Of a stretch of DNA of 64,000 nucleotides, positions 49,548 to 59,494 are shown piece after piece. The position numbers were made by a program, and so were the translations under genes. Under the pieces are notes generated by a model that was given only the letters and a program-made list of their open reading frames with translations, was not told the DNA's origin and made no database searches. The DNA lies in NCBI GenBank assembly GCA_948567375.1, contig OX419758.1, forward strand, positions 39,757,473 through 39,821,472, given 5' to 3'. Origin of the DNA: Lunularia cruciata (Eukaryota > Streptophyta > Marchantiopsida > Lunulariales > Lunulariaceae). Position 1 is the first letter of the stretch. Each line of letters opens with the position of its first letter.

Positions 49548-50975
49548 TGAAAGAAAGTACACACTGACCAAGTGCATTCAATTGCACCCTCCATTCTTGG
49601 CGAGAACATGAAGAGGAAAGAGAAGAAATTGGTTATAAAACACTCTTTGAAATATTAAATGTTTTGATAAGTGCAATCGATGATAAGTCCAATCTTGAAC
49701 CCAAAACGCACTTAACGAGAGTGGACTGTAATGCTTTTCTAATAAACGTGAAAGGCCGACATGCTGCTAACTAAAGTCCAAAGCTTCTAACTGAGAGCTT
49801 TGGAAACCACCAAGAATGTTGAACAAAGGTATTTTAGCTTTACGATTAGGAAAATAATTATATCAATAAAAAATTATAATATTTAAAAAAGATCTGGCCA
49901 GTATTTAATATTGGTTATATTATATATTATTAAATAATAAATTATTTTATTAATATAAAATAATTAAAAATAAATAGATAACTTTATATTATCTATAAAA
50001 TTTATAATCTAAATATGCAGATTAGAGTAGTCTCCTCCTGTTATAATTGAGACTCTCTTATAATCACTCCAGATGCTGCCTACGACTAATAGCAAAACTG
50101 CCGAGTTTGCACATCCAACACCACCTTAATCATGTGTTTCTCATTTGAAATTACTGGGTTATCATTGGAAGTCTTAATATATTCACGTCAGCCCTTTTGG
50201 AGTTGGAACACTTGAGCAACAAAAGTGTCACAATTGCGAAACTTTAACATGTTTTTTTAGCATTTTTTCCTTGTATTGTATAATTTTAATTTATAATTTA
50301 TTTGTTGTTACGTCCGTGGATCAAAGAACGCGAGTTTAAACAGCAATACTTTACGGCAACCCATAAAGCTTCCAGCATTCACGTGCAAAGTAGAGGGAGC
50401 TATTCTCTTTTCCTTTCGCTGCTTTTTGTGGAATAGAGAATGTCTTTCCCCATTCAAAACACGTTCATGAACTATCACGATACTTTTGCCTCTTCTCCCT
50501 CACGAACTTCTACCGAAAGTGGGGACAAACATATGAGTAGTATGTAGTAATAATAGAATTTAATACACTTGACGAAGTATAAACGCATATTGGAAGACCT
50601 ACACAGAGTCATCGCCTTAAGAAACAACTTTCACAAATTTCATGCAATACAATTCGATCGAAAACCATCGTACCAATACGTAGAAAACGAAACAGAATAA
50701 ACAACTTCTGTTTAAGACAAAGGACGCATGTAGAAATAAGATAGATAGTTTGGTCCCTTTGAACTAATTATACTTTAGAGTTAACATGCTTAATATCAAA
50801 AGAAACTCTACTTTTCATTAAAACTGACTGAAATTAAAAACTCACGATCATAGCTCACTTTGTTTGGGAATTCTTTGTATCATAACTGCATATAACTTTT
50901 TGCGCCTCCTGATATGACAAGGTTTAGTGTGCTGTCAAACATATTGGTATTCATTTCAGCCTTAAGTTCACAGAA
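49548..50975. other. Spacer with an extreme AT-rich block
   Basis: The stretch 49845-50020 is almost pure A and T (TATTAAATAATAAATTATT-like), with many short inverted repeats. It could be a decayed AT-rich MITE or a matrix-attachment-like region. The rest shows nothing recognisable. Confidence 0.5.
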
Positions 50976-51072
50976 AGGGCGACCGCGTAGAAAATAGGAA
51001 GGATGGGAAGACCCCATCAAGCCGTACATGGGTGAGACAAAATAAGGGCTAAGCCCCATTCTAAGTTCTAGG
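50976..51072 (+). repeat. Dispersed short repeat (hairpin family), single unit
   Basis: GGCGACCGCGTAGAAAA, GATGGGAAGACCCCATCAAG, GTACATGGGTGAGACAAAA and GGGCTAAGCCCCATT occur in family order. The first hairpin is perfect here (GATGGG/CCCATC). The unit ends within 12 bases of a CTAG. Confidence 0.8.
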
Positions 51073-51304
51073 TGTAAACGTTCCGTCGAACCGTACAAAG
51101 TTAATTTGGGTTAACTTAGGTGGAAGTTCTTGGAGTAGGGCTGCTTGTCGTGTTGTGCCTCCTGTCCCACGACTACAATAGTGTACGAACGCGGCAACCA
51201 GAGACGTTTCAACCACGACCAGGTAGCAAAGAAATGCCGCCGGCTACAAGGTTCAGGAATCTTAGCTCGTGGTTACTCCGGTATCAAGTACAGTAATATT
51301 ATGA

Positions 51305-51338
51305 AATTGCTCTTACAGTAATTACTGTAAGAGCAATT
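51305..51338. repeat. Perfect 34-bp palindrome
   Basis: The left half is AATTGCTCTTACAGTAA (51305-51321) and the right half (51322-51338) is its exact reverse complement, with no spacer. The right half also looks like one end of a longer inverted-repeat structure reaching about 52075. Confidence 0.95.
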
Positions 51339-52078
51339 CCACAATGTAACCTGTTTCGACCGGTATTTCACCATATGATCTTGTTTATGCCTACTTCACC
51401 ATATGACCATGATTCAGCCTGACCTTGAACGAGAGTCTGCCGGCAAGAGTCGCCCGTGAACGAGAGATTGTATCAAAACGGGACCGCACAGCATGTCGCC
51501 TGTCTCGGTGATAACATAAATTTCATCTGAACTTTTATACATCTCCACCAATCTGAACAATCCTCCTTATGAAATTGCTACTAATCATTTTCATCTGATC
51601 CAAGAAATGCTTGTTAACCAAAGTTGGAGGATCTTGAAATTCAAATGGTTACCTTATTAACTTGAGGTTGTCAACGGCTTCAGATCTTCAATGAAATACG
51701 TGTTACTTCATCCTCGGTTATGGAGGTGATGTCCTGAAATACAAGTTAAATGTTTCATATCAAAGAAAAATCTTCCCATATATTGTCCACATATGCCCCT
51801 GGGTGCTCTTCCATTGCACATCTAGTGAACTTTTGTTTGGCAATGGTGCATTTATAGAGTAATAAACAACTAAGTTTATGGGATCCGGATGGGTATGACT
51901 GCAGATCGTTCCATTAAAAGTGTGTGTAAATGCTATATGCAAAGTAATCTCTATGAACGCATGGGCAAAATAGCAAGGACGACTCTCTCATTCACGGGCA
52001 GACTATTAATTTGTTCGAAACCGGGTCATATGCGTAAACAGGGTCATATTGGGAAATGCTCTCACTGTAATTACATGA
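51318..52078. mobile_element. Candidate non-autonomous DNA transposon (MITE-like), about 760 bp
   Basis: The left end reads GTAATTACTGTAAGAGCA and then TTCC, CAAT and CCTGTTT. The right end, on the opposite strand, reads GTAATTACAGTGAGAGCA and then TTTCCC, CAATATGACCCTGTTT. The two therefore form imperfect terminal inverted repeats of about 40 bp. A motif CATATGAYC followed by TTGTTTA(T/C)GC is repeated just inside both ends. The inside holds no transposase. The target duplication is not clear because of the palindrome at the left end. Confidence 0.4.
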
Positions 52079-54807
52079 GGTCTACGTCCAAGATCTTTGA
52101 CTTCATGATTCAGAGTTCGTAATATTCATGACGGTATACAACAAGCAAGGCAACTGATAAGTCGTAAAAATTGTGTCAATTTTAAAAAGGGTCAATGTTC
52201 CTGGTTTTCAAGTATCAAACGGAATCTATGATTCATGTCATATGATAGACGGTTTTGAATGGTGGTGATTGTTTTAGTACGAAGTTTACTGATGAGATAG
52301 ATTATCTTTTTTTCCAAGAACAAGTAAATTTGGGACCGTAAACTTACAGACGGGGCCGTAAATTCTCCTTGCTGTTTCAGTTCGAACGAAACCTTTTTAT
52401 GTCTTGACTTCAAGTAGTACTCTTGGGGATTTGGGGGCCGGTGACAAAAGGGAAAAGGGTTCTTGGTTCAAACCTTACTATCCAGTAATGATTCACCTCA
52501 ATCTCACTTGTTATTTTCTTCTAACCGCTTATGCTTTTTATTGAGTCTCCAGGGTTCTTCTTGACATCTTAATCCAGGCCATAGTTTGTAGTCTTTCAGA
52601 AATAAATATAAAAACCAATTTAAGGCGAACAACATACATACATGCATGAGTATCAGAAGTCGTTTAAATTTTGTAGAAGCTGAAACTTAAAAGAAGAATA
52701 CAACTTGAATAAAAAGAAAGCCTTCTTGCTGCAAATTTCTGGGTCACCCATGTGAGCAAAAGTTATATCCAGGACTGGAGTTTTTATCTGCAAATTCAGT
52801 TCAAAGGTAGGTTCATAAAAGGTTTACAAGGTTCATGGAATAGATATTCTCAATGAACATATATCTTACTTTTTCAATTTATGCTACAAACCCGCGTATA
52901 TACTCCATATCAACCGCCCAACCGTCCAACTCCTCAGCAGCATGAAAGTCAGATCCGACTTACTGTTCGAATAGATTTTGTTACGATTCGAGTGTGTGAC
53001 CAGTTGGCTAAATCTTGAATCGACCAGGGAAAGAATCACGAATTTAGAAGACTCATTACACTTCACTATTGATGTTCAAGGTGTAAAGAATCTATGAGTC
53101 ATCCACTCACTTTCCATGTTGATAGTCTTGAAGAATATGGATAAAGACAACACCAGAGATAAGCTTCGAAATCCAGAAAAAAACTTGTTACAGGAAGGAA
53201 TAAGGCAAAGTTACGAATGGAACTCTCAAATTTATGTCTATGATCAATTCAGACGCAAAGATTTAAACCATGACAAGAGTAGCATCCTTTCTGCTTGCAA
53301 CTTATGTGTAAGGTGTATGTATAAGGTGGAATGCAATCACTACTTACTAAATGAAAATTGAGAGCTTTTAGATTTGGCCACAAGACCAACTTGGAGTGTA
53401 GATGGACTCATGATTCTACTATTCGATCAAGTAAAATCTGTTGTATTTAGCAGCTGGATTTGGTTCATGACTCCCTTTCCCACTCTATCTCTCTATGAAG
53501 AGAAATATTGACCACCTCGGTGGTTTGTGGCTGTCTCTTCTCAATGTGTTTCTTCTACAAATGACAAGTATAAATCAGGAGGGCAAACCACAAAAGATTT
53601 TAAAGATAAAGTCTAAGGAAAAGAATGACCCACAACCTCATTCAAACAATCTGACCAGATACAATGAATCTGGTATACACTTACTGGGTGATCTGATGCT
53701 TTCCTCACATAGTGAACCGGGAGGAATCTTGACTTGAAGCACGAGAAGAACACGTGCCCTTGTCCCTGTCACCCTTCACGAAATTTCGGCCGAAAGCGAA
53801 TCAAAGGATAACTGTGCTTAAAATTCACGACGGAACTTCGGGCCCACGATTGCAGTCACAGATGTACTGTGGAAATTGTAGAATCTCGTGAAATAGACAT
53901 TACCGGAGGCGATCAAATCGCGTTACTAATGGAAGCGGACTGAGATTGAGTCAAAACGTTCCCGGACTTCTCTTGTCCTCCCATTATAGACGTCTGTCTA
54001 TAACTTGGGGAGGAGACGAAGGCGACCGCGTGTGAGAAGGGGAGGTAGATCAACGAATGTCGTAACGCGGAGTGAAATCAGGTCGGTGAATCCCGTGACG
54101 GACGAATTGCTGGAATCGAGAAGCAGATGGAAAGTGCTGAAAAGCAGAAAGTAAATCGACAGTCAGTCTTACCTGAGGTCGCACGTCAGCTTATCGATGT
54201 GTCCAGCTACACACAACTGAGTCCGTTGAGTCTTCGTACTCTCGTGCGTCGAGTAGTGACACGAACAGGTGTTGAACAGAAAACGTAACGAGAGTTCAGC
54301 GGATGCAGCACCAATCAATCTCTCCACCAACACAGCTACCTTCCTTTCTTTCTTCCTTCCCAGTGTGCTCCTGGTTGATTGAATTCTGGATTTCATTCTA
54401 CGGAGGACTGACTGATCGGAGAGCGAATTGGAATGTAATTGCTCGTGGAACCTTTGCAGCGCGGAATTGGAAGAGGTACGAGTGATTGAAGGGACCTTCG
54501 AGGTGGGAAGGACGACAGGAATTGGCGCTACGGATGCTCTTACAACAACAAGAGGAGATGGATTGAGAGGTGGGTTTGTCGAGTTTCAAGGATTGGATCG
54601 AAGGAGGGTAAGATCGGTGGACATTTCCGAGCTGCGCGCTCGAAATTTACACGGAGGAATGAATTTCTTACAGCAAAATGGACATCAAAATTTAAGTCCA
54701 CCTAGGAGAGTCGATTTACTTCGAGACCCATGATCGATTTCCGATCTCCAGCTAAATAGCTGATTCAAGGGCGTGTGGGTTGAGGACTTTAAGTTTCAGT
54801 TTTAGGA
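52079..54807. other. Spacer and probable promoter region of the lipase gene
   Basis: No gene is recognised. From about 53.7 kb the sequence becomes GC-richer. The open frame 54428-54733 just before the lipase start is probably untranslated leader or promoter; it has no recognised domain. Confidence 0.4.
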
Positions 54808-56532
54808 ATGGAGAGCGAACTGGATCACACCGGGAAGCACCCCAGCATTACGAATCATATATTAGAGTCACTTTTCTTTTCAATGTCGGTTTATGAGCCC
54901 ACTGTAGACGCTCTGCTGAAGGATTTACATCCAAAATTTGGAAGAGTGCAACCTTTGATGAGCTATGGGTTTGATGGGAAGGGGCAACAGGCAATTTTTG
55001 TGGCCAGAAGCCACAGTGGGAGAGTTATCGTTGCATGCAGAGGCACTTCTGGGTTCAGAGATTTGGTTCAGGACCTGAAGTATATGAAGAGCCGACTGTC
55101 ATTTGCCAAAGGAGCTGCTGCTCACTGGGGGTTTGCAGAAAGAGCAGAGAGTGTGCCTATAGATTTTTTGTGCAATTTGCTAGATGCAGGGGAGGAAATT
55201 ATTTTCACCGGGCACTCTTTGGGTGGAGCAGTAGCGTCTCTTTTGACGTTAAGAGTGTTGGAGTCCACCAAGGGGATGTTTGATGAGCAAGTTCGGTGCA
55301 TCACTTTTGGATCTCCACTCTTTGCCAGCTGCAGATTAGCCGAAATTATCAACGAGAAGTACAAGGACATATTCATCCACATTGTGTCTAAACGAGACTG
55401 TGTTCCTAAGATTCTCCCATTTGTTTCAACTTTGCAGAAATTGGTTTATGCTGATGAAGACCACCTGGAGGGCCTTGTGGTTTTGAAAACTGTTTTGGAG
55501 TTTCTTCCATGGCTTCCTATTGCACCTCTTCTGACTGGGCTCGAGAGGAAGATACCAGCACTGTGTAAATTCCTGCTCAGATGTGTCATGAAGTTGGCCC
55601 TTCCGTCAGGGCTGACAGGCTCTTATGCGTTCGCTGGGCATATAGTTATGCTCGACACTGTCACTGCTGTAAATGTAGATAATTCTTTGATCTTGACCAG
55701 CGCCGAGGACCTCAATGCTTGGCATTCACAGCTCAATTTTGCTTTCGGGTCCGGGTTTGATATCAAAATGATAGCAGAGCACATGCTGGACTGCTACCAT
55801 GACGGGATCGTTCGTGCGTTCTCACAGGTTCGTGTCACACGAGAGTTGGCAAAGTCCGGTGCAGCTGTGGGACCCATTACTGAAGGACGGGGGGAAGAGA
55901 AATCGAAACAGTTCTGTGAAAGTTCGGACTGTGATGCTGGAAGTGGTACGACGGTAGTTGCTAGGCTATTCCCACAATTAGGAGGAGCTCCTGAAAGTTG
56001 TGAAGTGCGTGTGGGATCCATGCTTCTGGGACACGAAACTCATGGAGGAGAGCAGAGACGAGGAGGAATGGATAATTGGGTGGTAAGAAGTGAGGATAGT
56101 ACTTGCTGGAAGTCGGCTGCTGCCAAGCCCATTTTGACCAGAGCGAAGTCACAAGCCACACTGACCAGAACAATTTCAGCAGGAGAGGAGAGCCTAGTCC
56201 GAGTTCGCCCTCTGTATCCAAAGCTGGAGAGATCAGTGACGATGACAAAGTCTGTGAGTCGCTCCCCAACTTTGTGGACTATCAAGCCTGAGAGGAGACA
56301 ACAAGGGGTGGCCACGAGGAAGGAAGTCTCCTCTACCCGCCGTTGCAGAGCTTGCTCGTGCTTGCACATGTATATGAATATCAAGGGGTCTTGCAGACAA
56401 GTTACCAAAAGCTTTCTCGATTTTGGGTGGATATTAGGAACAATTGGCAGAGTTGCTCGCCACTTGAAGATTTTGGATAACTTGTGTGCTCTTACATTTA
56501 TCAGGCTCATTGTAGGTAATATTATCGGGTGA
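54808..56532 (+). CDS. Class 3 (fungal-type) lipase, single exon, 574 residues
   Basis: This is an alpha/beta-hydrolase expected to cleave acyl esters of glycerolipids. The nucleophile elbow TGHSLGGA is at residues 134-141 (Ser137). FTGHSLGGAVASLL is followed by VRCITFGSPLFAS (162-174) and by IHIVSKRDCVPKI (190-202), whose Asp197 fits the acid of the triad. The histidine is likely His325 or His331 in an AEHMLDCYHDGIV stretch. An oxyanion-hole-like ACRGTSGFRDLVQDL lies at 76-90. There is no signal peptide or clear transit peptide, so a cytosolic or membrane-surface role is likely. Residues 345-574 are poorly conserved, serine- and arginine-rich, and may be disordered. I see no EP domain, which argues against an EDS1/PAD4 protein. 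The frame has no intron. The start is the first ATG after in-frame stops. An AATAAA signal follows at 56597. Confidence 0.88.
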   Translation: MESELDHTGKHPSITNHILESLFFSMSVYEPTVDALLKDLHPKFGRVQPLMSYGFDGKGQQAIFVARSHSGRVIVACRGTSGFRDLVQDLKYMKSRLSFAKGAAAHWGFAERAESVPIDFLCNLLDAGEEIIFTGHSLGGAVASLLTLRVLESTKGMFDEQVRCITFGSPLFASCRLAEIINEKYKDIFIHIVSKRDCVPKILPFVSTLQKLVYADEDHLEGLVVLKTVLEFLPWLPIAPLLTGLERKIPALCKFLLRCVMKLALPSGLTGSYAFAGHIVMLDTVTAVNVDNSLILTSAEDLNAWHSQLNFAFGSGFDIKMIAEHMLDCYHDGIVRAFSQVRVTRELAKSGAAVGPITEGRGEEKSKQFCESSDCDAGSGTTVVARLFPQLGGAPESCEVRVGSMLLGHETHGGEQRRGGMDNWVVRSEDSTCWKSAAAKPILTRAKSQATLTRTISAGEESLVRVRPLYPKLERSVTMTKSVSRSPTLWTIKPERRQQGVATRKEVSSTRRCRACSCLHMYMNIKGSCRQVTKSFLDFGWILGTIGRVARHLKILDNLCALTFIRLIVGNIIG

Positions 56533-56596
56533 TGAGCATGTCAGTGGCTCGAATGATGCGCCTAGTTCAGTACTTGGTTTTAGAGTCATAATGTAC

Positions 56597-56602
56597 AATA
56601 AA
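56597..56602 (+). terminator. Polyadenylation signal of the lipase gene
   Basis: AATAAA lies 65 bases after the stop codon, within ACAATAAAATG. Confidence 0.55.
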
Positions 56603-59152
56603 ATGTCCAATGTATTGACTGTGTGGGTAAGGTCCTGGCGACTTGACCGACACTGAGTTCCCCAGTCCATCATGGCTGCTAGAGGGTAAAGCAAATTAGA
56701 CCCATCTTATGATTCGTTCAAGGAAGAGTAGAATGATAGGAGAAGAATAGGATCTGCTCTTGAAAGAAGGGGGCTCTACAAAATCCAGAGTCGCTTATCT
56801 GAGAGTGGTGATGGCGGCTTCTACTGACGAGGGTCTGCAAACTCCGCAAGTCTCTTCCTTGAGAAGGTGACTTTGCTTCTGATTGGGGTTTCCTCAAGAT
56901 CGAGCCGGGTTCTTCATGTGAAAGAGAAGACCACCAGTACACCCGTAAATCCCAAGTCTTTCACTTGATGTCATCCACCCTTCGCAGTGGCAACGCAATT
57001 TTGCGGGCAACTTTATGTCTTATTAAACACATCAAATATGATCATATTCAAGGTTACTATGTTTGCTTGACTTCGACTCACATGATGTGGGTGAAGTCTC
57101 CTTTCCTTGAGCTTCTACTTATTCCGTATTGTATCTAACCGATGCCCCTGGTGACTAGCATAGACTTCCATGCTTTTTTCCCTGGCCAGAGTCGAAGGAT
57201 CAGAATATTGACTTGAGTGGTTAGAACGTTTGTTACGAGCCACTGGACGCGTAAAATCGAATCAGCATTTTTGAAAGTAAGTCGACTCTTTCGGAAAAGG
57301 CATCTTAGTGCAGCAGTTGAGCAAATTACGGTGCAACACAATTAACCTGAGAAGGACTTGTGTTGTAGGTAAACTTCTAAGTAACAATTTTCGTTCTGGA
57401 ATGTGACCGAGAGGAGCACCTTAATCTCTGTGATAGGGAGTAAGGGAGATAGTACTCACGAAGTGCTCGTTAGTGTTCCTTACTGTTTGCACGCAGAAGT
57501 ACCTGTCTGTTTACCAGATCAAATTGTCTGCTACAAAAGTTCATTCCAACACACTGCCAGTTAATGAAGGGACACGAGGACCTACTTTTAGGCTCGCGCT
57601 TGAGAAACGTCCACAAACCCAATTTCGTGTCAAGAGACACTTGTCGTAAGATAATTGCTTGCAAGTTCGTCATCGAAGGTACCACTTATGCTTAGAGTTT
57701 TATCTGCTCAAAAAGATATAGATAGCAATCCACGTGTTAAGGGCATTGAGAATCCTACGCGATGGTCTTGGTCAGTCTAGCGCCACATTGAGTGGATTAA
57801 AAGCCTACCAGTATGGTACCTTCCTTGAGTTGATAGGATGTGTACTCTCACCGTTAATCTCACGTGGTCTATCCAAGCTCGGAGATACAGCACTTTAACG
57901 AAGAATGTTTACTAGAAGGAAATGTGTGGAGCCGAGCTTCCGACAAATTGCCACATCCATGCACAGGCTCAAACGCAGATATTGGAAGACGAGGAGCTTG
58001 GAAGACAAACTTCTGCAGGCCAATGACGTGGATGAAGTTTTGGCAGTATCTCACTTTTTAAAATAAGTCCAGCAAAATCGTGAAGTACAGAGTACAGAGG
58101 CTGTTAGCAGTTACGGTTGTTGGAGTACGCAATTTGTGCAGATCGAATGACACGAGTGCTTTACAAGTTGAGAGAACAACAGCGAGACGTAAGATTCTGC
58201 ATCTAACAGAAAGTCCATATAAGATGTTTTCTTTGCGGTATGTAGAAATAGTATGTGGTAATCAGGTAGCATTGTTACTGCAAAATGATTTAGAGATTTG
58301 GGATGTGCGTCCTTTATCCTGCAGACTTGTTGCCTTACCTCAGTCTCTGGAGCTGGTTGTGTTCTTCAGAGTTTCACAGTACTGTCCTTCCGTCTGCTGA
58401 ACAAGGGCATTACATCTTCTTCTTTGTAGTGTTCCTTCCTCAAAAAGCCTGGCCCCTGCCATTAGAGAAGACAGGCAGCGGGTCAGCATTTGGGACAATC
58501 AGTCTCTACCGTTCATTGTTTGGTGGCGTTCTGTCTTCCCAACGACTTCGTGTGCCCAGGTACTCGCTGATCGCGTCCGTGAGCTGGGTACTGCAATGTG
58601 TAAAATTTCCCAGTCTCCGCGCACAGTGGAGCTGGCAGCTTGAAGGTCAAGGTCACGTGATCTTACTTCTCCATCTGCTATTTGGTTCAGATGACCAGAG
58701 TAGACAAATTGTGCGATCACGAATTGTAGGAATTCTACAATTCCCGCTGGGTCGATTTGCAAATCCGACTATTGCGAATTTATACCCTGCATACGGGCAC
58801 GGGACCTTGCGAAGTTGGAGAAAGGTTGGCACGATTGGTTTATTGTTAAATCATACTCCAGATTTGGCAGTGTTTCTTAAGTTGGAAAGCGTTTCATAGT
58901 TACGAGCTCCCTGCTGCTCCAAAAATCGTAAGAGTACTTGAAATATCACCGCACATAATGTGCAATGATGACTAATGTGACATGGACCTAGAGCGACTCT
59001 CGTTTCTTTCCAGCTCGTCTTAGTGCGCGTTGATTGCTTCATGGAGGTTGAATGTACTGGATGTCGTAAATTTGGTTTTGCATTCTTAAAATTATGGCAT
59101 CGAATACTCTCGGACAAATTCTGAGTAGTATTCCAACCAAATCATGGCGCAG
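56603..59152. other. Spacer between the lipase and MSH1 genes
   Basis: The longest open frame is 58303-58899 on the plus strand (198 codons, rich in leucine and serine). It overlaps another frame (58080-58400) and has no recognised domain, so I read it as chance or a decayed gene. The stretch includes the short inverted repeat GAATTGTAG/CTACAATTC near 58723-58745. Confidence 0.4.
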
Positions 59153-59158
59153 TTTATT
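59153..59158 (-). terminator. Possible polyadenylation signal of MSH1
   Basis: TTTATT on the plus strand is AATAAA on the minus strand, about 340 bases past the MSH1 stop. The distance is long but within the plant range. Confidence 0.3.
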
Positions 59159-59494
59159 TGGTACATATACTGTAGTAGGAACCAAGGCGATCACATGCCG
59201 ATGCAAATATAACTGATTTCTCAGAGAAACTCACTAGGTTGAATGCTCTTATTCCGTGACTCTCGGACTCAGGAACATGTACAGTTGAACTCGGTCGGAG
59301 AGCTAGGAATGGTTACTGCGCACAATTTGACATCCACCTCCTGCGCGTCCATAAAATGTATGGGGAACAAAAACGGCTTTCAGTAGAATGAAACCCGGAA
59401 ACACTTCTTATGCAAAAGTTCTGTGGCCTTTTGACCTTAGTGATGGCCCCTGCTGGGAAGAAACGAGCATTCTCTACGAACACAGTGAACACAT

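Noticed and set aside
50976-51072. Helitron 3' end (hairpin followed by CTAG)
   Set aside because: Other units of the same family lack a consistent CTRR after the hairpin, so the CTAG here may be chance.
56040-56510. 156-codon open frame antisense to the lipase
   Set aside because: A shadow of the lipase tail, with no independent evidence.
54808-56532. EDS1/PAD4-type immune regulator
   Set aside because: The lipase core is present, but I see no EP domain, and the GHSLGG elbow is that of ordinary class 3 lipases.
58303-58899. 198-codon open frame on the plus strand
   Set aside because: No recognised domain, overlapped by another open frame, and no promoter or splice context. Probably chance.
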